64,000 nucleotides of DNA from Epinephelus fuscoguttatus (Eukaryota > Chordata > Actinopteri > Perciformes > Serranidae), in the NCBI RefSeq assembly GCF_011397635.1, contig NC_064758.1, positions 15,424,513 through 15,488,512 of the forward strand, written 5' to 3'. Every line of letters starts with the position of its first letter. Within the stretch, counting starts at the first letter, position 1. A program made the position numbers and the translations under genes. Below the pieces are notes generated by a model. That model was not told the origin of the DNA and did not search any database. It saw only the letters and a list, made by a program, of their open reading frames with translations. Shown piece after piece: positions 13,301-28,400 of this stretch.

Positions 13301-15479
13301 TTTTAGGACAATAAGGAAGCACACTCCATTGTAATGGTGATAGTGGGGTGATGCTTGCTACAGCAGACAAGTGAAAATACAGCCATTTATAGTTTTAATT
13401 CATTCATTTTCACTCAGTTCAACTTTTAACCCCAACTTCATTTGCAACACATCAAGAAGTAATGAAGATATTATTCTTATCCGGGGAACGGTAGTTTAAA
13501 AAACAAAGTTGGGGAAACTGAATAAAGTGGAATTTGTAATGAATGAAGGATAAAAACAATGTCAGCCTCCAGGGCATGTTTTCTCATTATAATTCCTTCA
13601 CACAATCAGACATGAATGACCACCATAAGGAAATGTACTTATTTCACTCGGGCACAGAACAGTTTAAGATACTTGTTGTGCTCTACAAATTCACACTCTA
13701 AACGCTTCACATCAAGCAGTAGATGCAGGAGCTGTGTGTCTCTGTCACAGTGAAACTTAAAGCGATATAAAGAATTGAAAAAAGGGCTCTGACCATAAAA
13801 GAGCAACAGTGAGAGTTGCAGCAACATGGCTCTTAAAACAAAAAAGCATCGTTCTACTAAACAACAGGCATATGTTTAATAATTCAGCCAGTGTAAGAGT
13901 CCGTTTGAGAGGAGGTTTTCTAATATTCATGTGACATGATAGCCAAGACAGGAACTCTGGCTCTCACTGGGCGCAGTGTTATTCATACTGTGAGACACTA
14001 CAGTGTTTTGTAATTCATAGCCTTGGTTTTTAGGCCAAGCGAGGACATATCTAGACCAACCCCAAGCTTCAGTAGCAACCTTAATAATTCAACAAGATTT
14101 TTTCTGTAATGCTGAACCGATACAAGTCTATTATTCAAACATAATCCAATCAATAGTTATGTCTCCCAACACAACTCACACCCGAAGCCAGAAGAACAAT
14201 CAAACTGTCAACCTCCAGCAGGGGATCCACAGTTATATTCATTCATCTAATCATCAGTAATAACTTTCTTCATTACCTATTCATCGTATATGTAATTGTT
14301 AGGTATCATGCAGAGTGCTACGATCTTTATAGTCACTCTGAGAGCTTGAGATACAACTTGCACATGGTCTATCAAAGAAAAACGTCTCTTAAAATTAAAC
14401 TACAGAAATAACTGACACTGGCCTGGGCAGAAAATATGGAGGACGTGATGGTCAATAGTACATTGACCCTGGCCTCCTGGGAATACTTTCATTTCAACCT
14501 AAACACAAGGGGCAAGGTATTGTCTGCCTCAAATGTGTGGTTGTCTGTCTTTTCCCTCTGTTAGACTGACCTTACATGGCAGCTGACCCCTCTGTCTGTG
14601 ATGGTACCTGGCAGAGAATTCAGATATTTGACAACAAAACTCACCTTTGTGTCAATTCACACTTATGTTTTCCTTTTCAAATGTCATTGCCCATTACAAT
14701 GCCCATGTTATAGTTTTCTCCCAGGACCTACTGCTCTGGTATCTCTTTTTAAGTTTTCAGACCAAATTTTTATTTAGTTTTTCCCCTATAAGGTTTGTGC
14801 TGGGAGTTTTTCCAAGTCTGTGAGGTTTTAGGATGGTTGTGCCGGTTGACCTGGGTTAGATAAATTAAATGTTTAGCTTTTCAGACTACTTTATTGTACT
14901 ATACTTTATCATAGCATAAGCCATCACTCTGATACTTTATCATTTCACTTTATCGGTAACTTGCACATCTATGCAGATTCATTCTCTGCCAAGCTAAACT
15001 GGCACAGCAGAGTCACTCAACCCCCACCCCACACCTTTATGGATTACAGTCTCCAAAGGTTACACCTCATATAACCCCTTCAGACTATATAAAGTGTTAG
15101 TGAATTATTGATATGATATTAAATTTTGGAACAGCATAGCTTGCATAACATGGCAAAGAACAGAATGGAGGTGTGGCACATCACCCTTTATTGCTTTGTG
15201 TAGCTAAAGATGATGTGGTTGTCAAGGTTCTCAGCTCAGAAAGCACTTGCAGCCTTACTGGCCTGAAAAAAAAAATATTACAAAGTCCCACATGTTCTGT
15301 GGCCCTCGCAGCTTTTCTACTGCATTACTCCAGGGACAAATACCTCAGTGAATAGGCCTAAGTGAGTTGAGGTAGAGCGGGTCATTCGTTTGACCACTGT
15401 CTGCGAACACTGAGGTGCTCCTGATAGGCAGGCCAGCACCTTTCATGGCAGCTCAGCCACTGTTGGCGTATGATTGTGT

Positions 15480-15560
15480 CTTTGAATGTGTCAATGAGAG
15501 GCAAATTGTAAAGCACTTTTCTCTCTAAGGTAGAAAGGCGCTTTATAAACACAGACTATT
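15480..15560 (+). repeat. LINE 3' tail-like remnant
   Basis: GTAAAGCACTTTTCTCTC followed by AAAGGCGCTTTATAAAC resembles the conserved 3' tail of fish L2-type LINEs. No coding sequence is attached. Confidence 0.4.
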
Positions 15561-15873
15561 TTCCATAATAACAACAGACCAACTTGCGATGGGATCAAAC
15601 TCGCCACAGTACAGCGATCCACGTCTTAAAACGAATGTCAGCCAGAGGTGTAAAGTGGGGGGGCAATGGTCCCTTCCCTCCTTCCTACCCCCTTATTTGT
15701 GACACCCTTGCTCGAACCACACCTGTCTTCGAACTCGGCCTTAATTGTGATCTGAACCAAACCTATATGACAAAGTCTATCCAGACTAACACAGACTCAC
15801 AAGGTGAAAACAAGACCAGCCTTTCTATCACTGCTGGTAAATATAGTACATAGTATATAAAAAAGGTCCTTAC

Positions 15874-15938
15874 AGTCAACAGTGTCCTTCAGGAGGGGAT
15901 GGAGGAGGCCTCTTGGTGATCCATGGTGTAGATTCAGC
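15874..15938 (-). CDS. nphp4: nphp4 coding exon 4
   Basis: 65 nt from a CTTCTAG acceptor to a GAC-T/GTAAGG donor; it completes the split arginine codon and encodes LNLYHGSPRGLLHPLLKDTVD. The phase at the end is 1. The next exon was not found in the remaining 15.9 kb. Confidence 0.88.
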
Positions 15939-18900
15939 CTAGAAGATAAATTGAAACCAACCTGATTAATGGAATGGATGGAGCTGCTGTAGCTGCCAAT
16001 GTAACGAAAACATCTGTCTTATGTTGTGCCAGTTACATTTAATTCTCATGTCAACTAGTGTAAACTCATATTATTGCAAGGGCATCACAAGTATATGCAG
16101 CAATCTGGCAAGTCCCTGGATAATATTCAGACGGTAACCCCCTCGCCAAAACTTGTCCTGTCCTTCAACCTTCTCCTCATGAGAAACCGAATTAATACCT
16201 GGCTGGTGTAATTAGGAATAGGCTAATCACCTTCTGTCACCATCAGCAGCCTGAGCCTCTGGCCTGTTAGTAAACAGCTCCAGGACAGTGAAGCCTCGCC
16301 CCAGGGCCTGCTGGGAGCCGTCTGGCCTGGGTGACAACGACACCAGCTCCAGAACCACCACCGTGCTGGGCAACCCCAGAGAGGTATGGAAGTACAGGAC
16401 CTATAGAACCACATAGCACATAGAGGGGAGAAAGATGTTATCAATCCTAGATCTCTGATTTGTTTGATATGTAGCTTGGATCTTATCTGATGCCAATGTC
16501 TGCGATCTAAACCGTAGTGTTGATTTTAAATGAGACAAAGGAAACATTGAATCATTGTGGCAATTGTGGCATCTGTGAGTCATAACAGCTTTTAAGACAA
16601 GTTAGCAAGTTATCTTCAGATAATATCATTATACAATATAATAAACGCACATGTGTTCTGTTAAGAGTTTGTTTGACAGCTATCACACCAACCAAAATCA
16701 ACAGCACTTACCGAGCAAACACACCAGTGTTCGTTTTAACTAACCAAACAAGTTAGGTGTGAAAGGGACCTATAACAAAGTGGAATTTCGTCTTTGCAAA
16801 AAATTAAATAAAATTGCCAGTCGATCATGCTATGCCTTGTTCCAAAGCCTTCTGTTAAATGTATTATGCTATATTTTATAAACAGCACATCAAGAATCAC
16901 TTTAGGGAAATGACATACAAACAAGTGCAGATGGTGCACAGTCCCATGGTAGCCTGCTCGGTTTTCAGCATCAGCTCTTGCTGGCATTTAGATTACTGCA
17001 GTCCAGGGATAGTCAAAACAAGAACATCATACACATATAGTATTGGGCCCTTGACACCAAGAGATCCAGGGAAACTGAGAATAAAAGTCACACAAAGACT
17101 ACAATTTTCACCAGGTTTGTCTGATTTCTCTGCAACAACATTATAAAACTTGAGAAAACAAAAGAAAAGGTACATAAAAAGGCTACCACGGCAATACAAA
17201 CCTATTCCATGGTATACTTGTGTTCCAGATGACAGGTATCCTGAATTAACTAAATTTGTCTCCTGATGGCCTCATCATATGAAGTAAAGTCTTAAAAGAG
17301 GACACAATTCTACGATCACTGTGAGAAAAATTAACTACTCCCAGCAACTGCTAGCAATAAAATGAAAATGACATCAACAGAAATGGTAAATCACTCACTA
17401 TTGATTGGTTTGGAGAAAACAAAATACTCCCCTCAAACAAGACATGGGCTGAAATGAACATATCTAAACAAGTCTGAATGAGAAAGTGAAACAAAAAGGT
17501 AGTTTAGTCGGATTACCAAGCAAAAAAATTGTTTGCCTCAGACCCAAAAACATGCATATACTGATCAGTAACTTCAACAGTGTCTTCTTGATGTTTTCCA
17601 TTCTCTATCTGTGAGCTTGACAACACATCTGAGCTATACTACACGATTTTCCTAAAACAAACAAACAAACAAACAAAAACAATGTGTTGACTTATACAAA
17701 AGAAATCCCTCTCAATCATTAATTATGACCCACTAGAGGTGTGTGGTGATGTATTTATCTGCGGAGACCCTGCCCTTTGCTTATTTTGCTGTGTTATGAA
17801 CGCTGTTACACAGGTGAAGTCGGGACTTAATAAAATGGCAACTAGGTACCAGACCATAAGCAGCTGTATCCAAGACAATGCTTCAAAAATCAAGGACAGA
17901 ATTTGAATTGTCACCTGATGCATGAATTTTATGTTTTCCTTAGCATAAATAAAGACATTTCCACCACAAACTGGTGCAAAAAAATCACCAAAATGCAGGC
18001 AACGTCTGACACTCAAATGTCCTGGGAGAAAGCTTAAAAGAAAAACCTTCATATTTCCATTTTGATGTGCCGTTTTTTGCCGACCCAACATAATTACATA
18101 CTCTGACTTCATACCAATCCCCCAGTTACATTGCCTAAAATTGCATATGTTAACGACTGTATGAAAATTGTTTTTCATCTGAGCCCTTATGTTCCTAACA
18201 CTTTTCAACACAAAGTGACGCTCTTGCAACTCTCTACAAGAAAGGAGCCAAACATCCAGGGTTGACAAGAATACCTGATTGGTGAGTGTGTGACACCAAA
18301 CGTCTCACATTAAACAAGCAGGTATGTCCCCCTGGTGAGGAGGCTCTTTAGGATTATACTGGGGGAGTTTGACCTCGCTATTTTTACACAAGTTCAGAGG
18401 AAGACAGCCAAGCCTTGTGGGAGCCTGTTTGTAGTCGGTGCCAGGTAGGTGCAATTGTTTACAGACTCTGATCTGCCATTCAAATTGGAAATAATAGCCT
18501 ACCTACAGCAGAGCCACACTGATTTACATGCACAAAGGCCTGAATATGATAAAGAGACCCACAAATGCTCTGTGATCCATTGGTCCCCAAGCACAATAAA
18601 GCCTGTTATTTTTCAAAGCCATAAAGAAGAACATGACAGTGTCAACAGAAAAAAATGGCATAAGTAGACATGAGCTACCTTGAAATACAGAGCCAATTTC
18701 TCCCAGCCCACTGTGGCAGAGCCTGTTCATCTTCAACCCCAGCTATCAGCCACCACGGAGCAGTATATTCAAATTCAAAACCTCGGAGGCATTCCTATTT
18801 CAGCCACATCAGTCTTTTATCTATGTGGACGGTGAGTTTAAATTACTAGTTTTCCAAATACAAACACTGCAGAATACAAATGGGAAAAAAAGAAGGCAAA

Positions 18901-19435
18901 GATACTCGTCTAGCCACGGTTTGATTTAGCTGTTTGTCCATTTGCCTTTTTTTCATATATTCACCGGACGTTGTCTTACCGACAAATATGTTGAGATCCA
19001 CAAAATAACTCATAAACTGGTGTCTGCTAAGATGAAAGTCTCTTGCTGGAGGTGATTCAACATTAACACATTTTTGTAAAGGCTTTATCAACACGGGCAG
19101 TGAGACAGAATGGGATAAGTAACAATGTCTGGTATCAGAACAGTGAGGCTCTGAAACTGTGAGGAATCACTTTCAGTGGAAACTTTGAGAGAGAAGTTGT
19201 TTTATGCAATCTTAACAATACATCTGTTCTCGTCTGACAACTGACTCATTTCTTAATAATAGTAACATGCATTTTCTGGTACTGAACATTTATTCTGTGT
19301 GTTTGCTGCGCTGGATTTCAGACAGATATTCTGGCAGCAACAAACACCGGCTGAGCTGAGAGAGTAAAAATATCCCCCATCCCAAGATGCATGTCATTCA
19401 GTATTCATGGGCTGAAAACTTTACTTTCACTCCGT

Positions 19436-19466
<31 letters not shown>

Positions 19467-22400
19467 TCTATTTCCCTCCAACCTTAACTCCCAAATCAAA
19501 GTCTCATCTGTGACTGAACTTCTCTTGAACCTATCCCATGCTGTATAAATGAGACATTCAGGTGGGGGGTCCCATATCTTCTATTATGTTCACCCAAGTT
19601 TCCTCCCCATGTGATATTGTGGAATTTGCATTGTGGTCAAAGACGTAGTGCCAAGCCTCAGAGCAATCCAAACGCGGACATTGTTCATGACGGATTTCCA
19701 ATTCAAAGGTAGAATTTCTTTTTCATCTGCCTCACTGCTTTGATATACCTCCAAATTGATTCTGTTCCAATCTCAGGAAAAAAAAGGAAAAAAATAAATA
19801 AATAAACACAACATCCCAAAGGAGCAAATATCTCCTTTCCTCAATTTGAAGTAATTCAGATTTTCAAAGGATGTAGTCAATGCTCAAGAAAACAGCCATG
19901 ACTCGATATGAATATTTTAAAACATAAAACTTAACTAAGGATAAAAGAGTGTCAAGTGTTTTGAATAAATATTTTTATCTAAATCCATTATACATTAGCT
20001 GATTTGTACAGTTTTTTTCACAATGGTACAAAATTGTTTTAAGCTGCAGCTTGTTCCTCCTCACTGGGCCTTATTAATATATTTTACAATACAAATTCAC
20101 AGATGGAGAGTTCTTACATGTCCTGTGTTGTTGTTCAGAGCAGGGCAAAAGCATGATGGTGCTATGTCTTCCACCTACTGTGAGTTAAGAGGTGAGTGTT
20201 ATATTCTAACAGGAAATGAAGCAAGGCGTGTTCCAACAGAAGCCAACTGTTTTGTTTTAGATAACTTATTGATACATGCAAAATGTTGTCTTGTGGGAAA
20301 AAGAGGATTCTAAATTTTTAACTTTGCATACTGCTATCCCACTAGCTATCAGAATATATTTGTATTCATGTTCAAAAATTAAACACTGACACCTACTTCA
20401 GTTTGCCTGAGCAAAGCTCCAAATTTGTACCATTTCAAGACCGGCATAAACTGACTACACTTTTTCCCCAGAACTTTACGTTAAGGCAATGTTATGAGAT
20501 CTTGCTCCTTCCAGACACCACAGGAGCACTGGGAGATGTCATTGAGAAAACAGCTTGCATCGGCAGCAATGCCAGGCGCAGCATATGTCGGACCTAATGA
20601 GAGGTTATACTCCGCAGCGACTGTCAACAAAGCAGTAATCGATTCTCACAGGGGTAAATATCCACCCCCCCGCAACTTGAGTAAAGAGGGGCGAACGGCA
20701 ATGGGGTGACATTAAAACATCATCAGCACAGAGGCATGTAGCTTGAAGTCACTGTCACTACTGACAGCCAGCCTGTCTGCAGCTTCTGGGGGCTTCGCTG
20801 AGACCCCTTTGTGGGTGACAGAAAACGTAACTATGACAGCAAAGAGGCAAATGAAAGCGTGAGGGAGCTGTTGTGAGATGTAAAGCTGCGGTACAAAAGA
20901 GAGAGCCAGAAAGATAAAGGGAGACCATTGTGATGGTGGTTCTTGCTATGGCAGCAGGTAAGAAACGTATCATGGGCTCCATCCAAAATTCCAGACTAAC
21001 ATGCTATTTAGTACGCTAAGACTGTGTGTGAGATTGTTTTAGTGTGTCCAACACCTTGTTAAGAAAACCAACAGTATGTTAACTGCACACTATCTCCAGT
21101 GAAATATTACAGTATTCAAACAGCAGACACTGTGATGGCATACATATCCCTCAATGCATTGTGGTAGACGACAGCGTATCACATTTTTTTAATTAATCTT
21201 AAATTGCCAGTGGAGCTGAGGTTGGCACAGGTTGCTATGGATACACTTCTTTAACCCACAAGAAGGCTGTCAGGAAGTGATGTGGTAATTACAGCTCACT
21301 GCTCCTGAAAAGATACATACTGTTTACAGCAGCAACAATTAATCTATTAATCAATTAGGTGTCAACTGTTAAATTGATGTCCAACTAATTTGATAAGCCT
21401 TAATTAGTTTAAGTAATTTTTAAAGAAAAATTTTATGATTTTAACTTCTTAAAAGTGAATATTTTCTGGTTTGTTTCCTCCTCTATGACAGTAAACTGAA
21501 CATCTTTGGGTTGTAGACGAAATAAGACATTTGAGGTCATCAAAATAATCGAAAAATAATCTACAATGAAAACAATCGTTAGTTGCTGCCTTATTATTTT
21601 TATTTACACAAAATTACGTTGAATATTGGTGCATACGCTGAGTATGTGGTGCATAGTGTGCAATTTTGGATGCAGCATAAAATGCTTGAATGAACTGTTG
21701 GAATGAACTTTTATCACGCTGCCTTTGAGGCAAAAAATCATTTAATGTGGTGTGAAGCTGTCTTAAACTTGCCAGTTTAAGACAGCTTGCACTGCCTAAT
21801 TTCATGCATAAAATTAATTCACAGATAAAGAGTTTAAAAACATCCATCTATATTTGGTTTGACAGCTGTTTTAGTGCTACGTTAAATCATAAAGCTGACT
21901 TACTGTTTGCTGAAAGATGACTGTAACCAAAACTGTGTTACATTATGTACGCATCAATCAGTGATTTGTAATGTGTATACATAAAACTTAAACAAAAACT
22001 TGTGTAATAGCTTCATAGAGTCCTATTAGTGGCTGCTGGTGCTAAACAAGCAATTATGTGCCTCTCACACTGCTATCAGACTGTAAAAGCTGAGACTAAT
22101 TTTTCCTGCCCCCTCGAGGTGGTCTTTCAAATGCCTGACTTGTGGGCAACTGGGCAAGCACTGAAGGGGGAATCACAGGCATTGCACAAAACAAAGAGGC
22201 TGCAAATGAGCATTGGTTTTGCATAGAGAGGTCCAGAGCAACTGGAGTGTAATTGACAGGGCCCTGTTGTTTGACCCCTGGAGGCTTCCCAAAAGAAAAG
22301 CAAACAGGGCATTTCCATTTAGTCAACATGCTGGCTGGGAGGCTGGGAGCGCTAGTGTCAGCTACCTGGGACTTAGATAACAGGCCAGCTCCACATGTCT

Positions 22401-25400
22401 GTATGCCTGTATTAAATATACGCATGTTAAGCATGTACCTGAATGCATGTGACTGTGTGTGCACGTGTGTCTAAGATGAATAAAGGCTGCCATCAGACAG
22501 CACTGGGAAAAAAAGGCACACACAATACATGATCAGGCTTTAATGCAGTACATATGTGTGCATGTAACTGTGAGCTCTACTGTATATCTGCTACAGCTGC
22601 CTTCCTCTTGGTACTTTGTTGTTAAAAGCAGAAACTCAGAGTCATAGCTCAGCTCATGAAGTGCTATGAAGCTAAGCAGGCACACGCACTCAGTAAGATT
22701 CTTGGCTGCAAAACGCTTTGATACTAGTTTTGGCAGGATAGCCAACGCCTTAAGGTGGAGGCGAGAGAGAGAAAGACAGAGGGGAAGAGAGAGATAGAGT
22801 AAGTCATTTGACAGGCACAGAAACAGCAGGTATCAGCATCGCAAATCCTCTCGCTGTGAAATTCTGTGACTGTCACCAGGATGGGAGAGACGGCAGTGCG
22901 GATGATAAAGAAGCAGAGAAAATGAGAGGGATGGAGGCTCTAGGCTTCCTTGTGGCCAATAATGTCACTGGATCGCAGCTGGGGCAGATAGGACAGAGTA
23001 TGCGTATGTGTGACAGTTGAATCGAACAGATTTCCAACAAGAGGTCCTCACTGGTCCCACTGAAATTGACCCAAGGGAAAGCTACCAAAAACAGCGAGGA
23101 TCCAAACAGAAAACAGACCGTCAGAATCGCTCTAAATTAGACTGCAGGATAATTAATCCCAAATAGAGTGAAAGCAGCAACTCTGGCAGCATCATGATGC
23201 ACCACAAATTAACAAACAGAACAGCAATACATGATCCAAGAATCAGTGTAACGTCATAGCAATGAATTCCAAAAATATTTCCCTATCAGGCTGAATATTA
23301 TTTACCTGGACAGATTTAGACCTCTGAGTCACTGCCACCATCTCTAATTTCTTTCAATGATTTGGACATGTCTGCTGCTATTCTCATTGGACCTTTGTAG
23401 GTGGGAATACACTGCTTGGGCAGTGTCTCAGGCGCCACTATAATGACACAGGGGATACCCTTTAGCACCTGTATAAGACGCTCCAGGTAAATGGATTGCA
23501 CTTGGATAGCACTTATCCAGTCTTCCCACCACTTAAAGTGCTTTTTACACAACATGTCACATTCACCGATTCACACACACAGTCACACACTGGTGGCCAA
23601 GGCTATTGTGCATGGTGCCACCTGCTACTCAGTAACCATCCACTCACCACACGCCAATGGAACAGCCATCGGGAGCAATTTGGGGTTCAGTATCTTGCAG
23701 AACCGCTGATCTTCCGATTGGTGGACGACCCACTCTACCTCTGAGCCACAGTTGCCCAGGCCTTCAATCTACTCCAATGTAAACCCATCAGCATCATTAT
23801 TAAATGTTCATAGCAACAGACATACCATTAAGAGTGTGAAAGTCTGCCTAGGCTTAGAGGGAAGGGAGGTGAATGTGTCCAGCAGGCAAGACTTTGACCC
23901 AGAGGACTGGTGTTCATGTCTCGTGTGAAAGTTAAAATCAGCTATTTTGTCACAGCAGTCGTTCATTTCGTCAGTCCTTACTCACTCGTCAGTCAGTCTT
24001 TTCCTAACTCCAAACGGGTGGTTTTGTTGCCGAGACCTAACCACCAACCCCTTCTGCGCCAAGATCAGCGGATCCTTTTTGTTTTAAGATGCTATGCAAA
24101 GGCTGTCCCTGGCGTCATCATGATTGGGCTTGGGTTTCTGACTAAGCATCAAAATATGACAAGTAGGGATGAGGTCATGTTGGGTATTAAGAATGGCAAC
24201 GTCACGTTTGTGTGCCGGACCCAGTAAAATAGCAAAAGAGAAACTGCCACAAAAAATGGTGATGACATAAAGTGTAGATGGGATTGACAAAGCTTGACCG
24301 GTTGTTGTAAATTAAAATAACAACTCCAGTCCAGGTCCAGTGTGTAGGATTTAGGGGGATCTATTGGCAGAAATGGAATATAATATTCACTATCACTATT
24401 CAACTATCAATCATTGTATTTTTGTTATCTCAGAATGAGCCCTTCATATCTACATAACTGGGAGATCCTTTTACACAATGTCCACCATTTTGCACTGTCA
24501 TGTTTCTACAGTAGCCAAGAACAGAAACAAATCAACCAAACACTGACTCTAGAGAGGGCCTTTTAAGTTTTTATATTACCCAAAGACCACCATGGGTAAG
24601 CAAGAGGTGGGCAGAGGCTTCAATACAGTATAGTGGAGGGGTATTCAGTTGGTTGCAATCTGCAGCCTCACCACTGGATGCCAGTATATCCCACACACTG
24701 CTTTATTAAAGCAACATTTTTTTAACCAGCATGAAAAATGTTACATCAATGCTCCGTAGCAGCTGCTAACCGCTTCTGTGTCAAATTAAAAAAGACATTG
24801 AAGGGACAGATACTATGTCAGTCACCGGTGATTGATGGGGTAAAACTACATCACCTCCCAAATAGAAAGCTGTTAACTCAAACACAATGTTGCTCTTGCT
24901 GAAGAGCTGGTAACTTTGGATCCTTGCAAAAATGCATAACACACTTCTAAACCCCTATACAGTGTTTTAAGAGGGCCATTCTGCAGGATCAGAGACGTAG
25001 AAGTGGAGCAGGCAACTTGTGAAAACCTAAAGCATGACAGGTGAAAAAAGGAACAAGGAGTGTAATGGAGCTGATTGAGAAGTTGAAGGCAGAGAAGGTG
25101 TTCTTTTCTATCACCTGAGTGACTGGTGCAAGGAAAAAAAGAGGCTTGGGCTGCATTAATGGAGGCAGCAAATGTGTCCCCTGAGGTGTGCAGTGGCTGA
25201 AGTAGAAAAAAAAAGTGGTGTGATATAAAAGTTTATGTCATAAGGACAAAACAGAGAGAGAGGGGAAAAAAAGAACAAGAACAGGTGGAGGACAGGGAAA
25301 AGCTGATTTATCAGCCATAGATGAGAGGACTGCAGCAATTACTGGAGAAACAGCCCAATTATGTGGAATCCCTCCAAGGAATGAGGGTGACAGTGATGCG

Positions 25401-28400
25401 ATTTCTATCCAGCAAAGGCTTTCATCGACCAGTAATTCTCATTTTTCAAAAATCTCCATCTGAGGCTATTTTAGACTACAGAGAATTTTTAAAAAAAACT
25501 AGTAAGGCTACTTTATTTAGAAATGAGCAACCTTTTATTGTCATTGTAGATGAGGATGTCTGGCCAGCATGTATACAACTCAACCTCAATAGTTTTCTGG
25601 TACTGGCCAAATAGAGAAAACAGGCATCAAATATCAGATTCATCATCTTGCTTACTTACTGTTTGATCTGTCAGTTCCAGATTTAAATCAAAATTTAAGA
25701 TGTTAACCAGACCCAGTGGGTATCAGCTAAAGTCATAAGCCAGACAGTAAAAACATTATGATAACCATAGGTAAAGGAATCCAACATAAAAATCATGTAC
25801 AGTAGTGCCCTAATGTTTGGCATTGACATTTTGGGCCTTCTGACACCCTGTTTTTACCATAAATGCAGAAGTGTGACAGAAATAGACTGTTGACGTATCA
25901 CTGTTGATACATTTCAAAAAGAATACGTCCACTCACAAAGGAAGATAAAGCACATTTGTTGAACATGAAGGTGCGTGAAAACACCTTGTCTGCTTACTAG
26001 CATTTCCAAAGCTTTCGACCACATCTCAAGGCTTTTCCTATTTATATGTTTGCAAACTGTAATGCAAAAATACCCCAAACATCATTTCACTTTGGTTGAC
26101 AGGTGCAAGGCCAAATGTTTAGCATGGAGCACATGCTCCCTTATCTCTAATCACAAAGATTCGGACTGAATGGAGTCTAGTCTCTTGCTATACTATGTCC
26201 GCTATCTTGCAGCAGTAGATCTGTGACCAGTATCGTGGCTGACCATCTTGCCTCGCTGCAGCAGCAGCAATTACACATCAATGCTGCACACTCTTGTGCG
26301 TTACATTGACCTTTTGAGTCTTTTGCTTCTGTCGCTCTCACAGAATTTACTCTATATCATGAGCTACTTTGTGGTTTTGGAGTTTATGATTTGGGTCCTC
26401 TCAGTGTAAGGCCAAGCAGCAATATTAAAAACAAGTTAAGGTCAAGCAGGAAAACGTTGTTTGTGTTGTTGGACAGTGAAAAGCTTAAACTGTCAAGCAG
26501 CAACACCAGTTGACTTATACTTCAGGGGCCAAATAACCTTATTTGTAGATCAATTATTCACCCTGTGTTATGTTGAATTTTTGGAGAAAAAAATGTTTTT
26601 CTCGCATGCCTTGGGTGACAAAATAATCCAAAAACTGAGAAGGAGAGGTGCCTGCCTTAAACAACAGCAAAACTATATCAAAATATCCTTTTACAAACTC
26701 TGGCACAACCTATGCAGTACAATCAAGATCTTATTTACCCAGTCGTATGCTCAGTACTTCCCATACACGTTAAATTACCTTGCTGTCACACAGCGCTTTC
26801 TGATGGGAAACTGAATTGAAAGTGAAACTTATCCATGCTCTCTTCAAAGCCAGACTCCAGTAACAACAACAGTAATTTTACCTTGCTGAACACACCAACT
26901 GCTGGTCTACCACCTCCGTGATCAGTTTGTTTTTGTTATTCTGTGACTTTGGTGAATTTGAATTAACCCTTAAAAATCACCAAGTCACACAGTAACACAA
27001 ACAAACTAACTGATCGAGGCATCTGTAGACCAACAGGTCCCATGTTTAGAAAGGTTTAATTCTGGTAAGTACTGAGCCTATGACTGGATAAATGAGAGTT
27101 GGCTTTTGCTGCACGAGTTGTGTGCACGTTTATAAAAGGATATTTTGATTTTTGTTGTTGTTAAATGCAGCCGCCTGCTTCATTTTAGGATACTTCATTC
27201 ACCGGACAGACCAGGTTTTCTTCACAAATTCAATGTTGCACGGGGTGAATAATTCATATAAAAATTACTGGGGTCTAAGTATTATGGAAGGAAAATTAAC
27301 TACAACTTTGATACCAGTTAAGATGTTTGATTGATGATGACACACTTTAGTGGGAAAGAAATATTGGGTGCAAAACTGACACTTTGGCTTGAGAGTGGCA
27401 CAAGAGGAAAGCACTGAGTCACTAGATGTCCAAAATGTAAATGGTTCATCACCTGAGGAAAACAAATGTTACTTTAATTTCATGATAATCTGTCTTTTTG
27501 CAAATCAACATGGACCAAAAGGTTAGTCAAGAGGTAATTTTGATAATAATGCTAGATTAAATGTTGGGAAGAGGTCAACAAAATATTTAGGTATCATGCT
27601 CTAAAGACTATCTATAATACATGTCATGCTAATGTGGGAAGTAGTTGTCCAAAGGGACAACTTTGGACCATACTGATCATCCTCAAACCCCACAGAAAGT
27701 GAGGAAAATGTTCACAGTTTCATTTGAATCCAAATGTCACTTCTCTGAAACACAGTTATTACCTGAAAAAAACGCTTTCTCTCTAGATATGAGGAAGACA
27801 GACACTGACAAAGAATATGTCTCCAAACTGACTTGGGTATCGCAGATGAAGTTCAAAACTGACTAAGGTCCTGAAAACAGAGGGAGTGTCAACTCTGAGT
27901 TACATGTATCCTGACAGGTTATATGCCCTGGATCACAGCCAAGCCTGGTCTGAGACAGATGAGAAATTAACAAGATGAAAGAACAGTAGTAGTCCAGTAA
28001 TTGTGTCAGACATATAGCTAGCCTGCTTCAATGACAGCCTGAACCTATTGTCAGCATCACACTTTCCATAACACATGCCTGTACACAATAAAAACCTCCT
28101 CATCAGCACAACTCCCATAACCTTTCTCCGAGTCCCTGTTCCTCGTTCTTAGCTTTGCTGCCTCTGGTGTTCACTGCCTTGTCCCTGACTCCAACAAAAA
28201 AATCCAAAGACTCTGCATTCTACAACATCCCCAGCTTTGCCAACGACAGATCTCAGCGCTTGCTGGGTAAAGTCTTAGTTTGTCACCCAGGTTTTGGTCT
28301 CCTGACATTTTGTAAATCCTGTCTGAAATGCCTCACAGACAAACTGCGGGCACTGACTGTGAATGCTGGAGATGCATCACAATAAGGGAGGAATGCAGGA

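Larger units (their letters stand above)
588..15873. other. Non-coding flank downstream of nphp4 exon 4 (probably intron 4)
   Basis: Apart from the repeats listed separately, no exon was recognised in this stretch on either strand. Because nphp4 should continue in this direction with many more exons, it is most simply a large intron following exon 4. An exon that I failed to recognise cannot be excluded. Homopolymer runs of G occur near 3,952 and 4,180. Confidence 0.5.

Noticed and set aside
1-15873. Search for nphp4 exon 5 and later exons
   Set aside because: No segment encoding the expected next conserved part (a MTLIE...LQYTL...LLPEN-like stretch) was found on the minus strand, so no exon is claimed.
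17723-18268. 181-codon open frame on the minus strand inside nphp4 intron 2
   Set aside because: It starts at TTG, has no recognisable domain, and its length is within what chance gives in 64 kb read in six frames.
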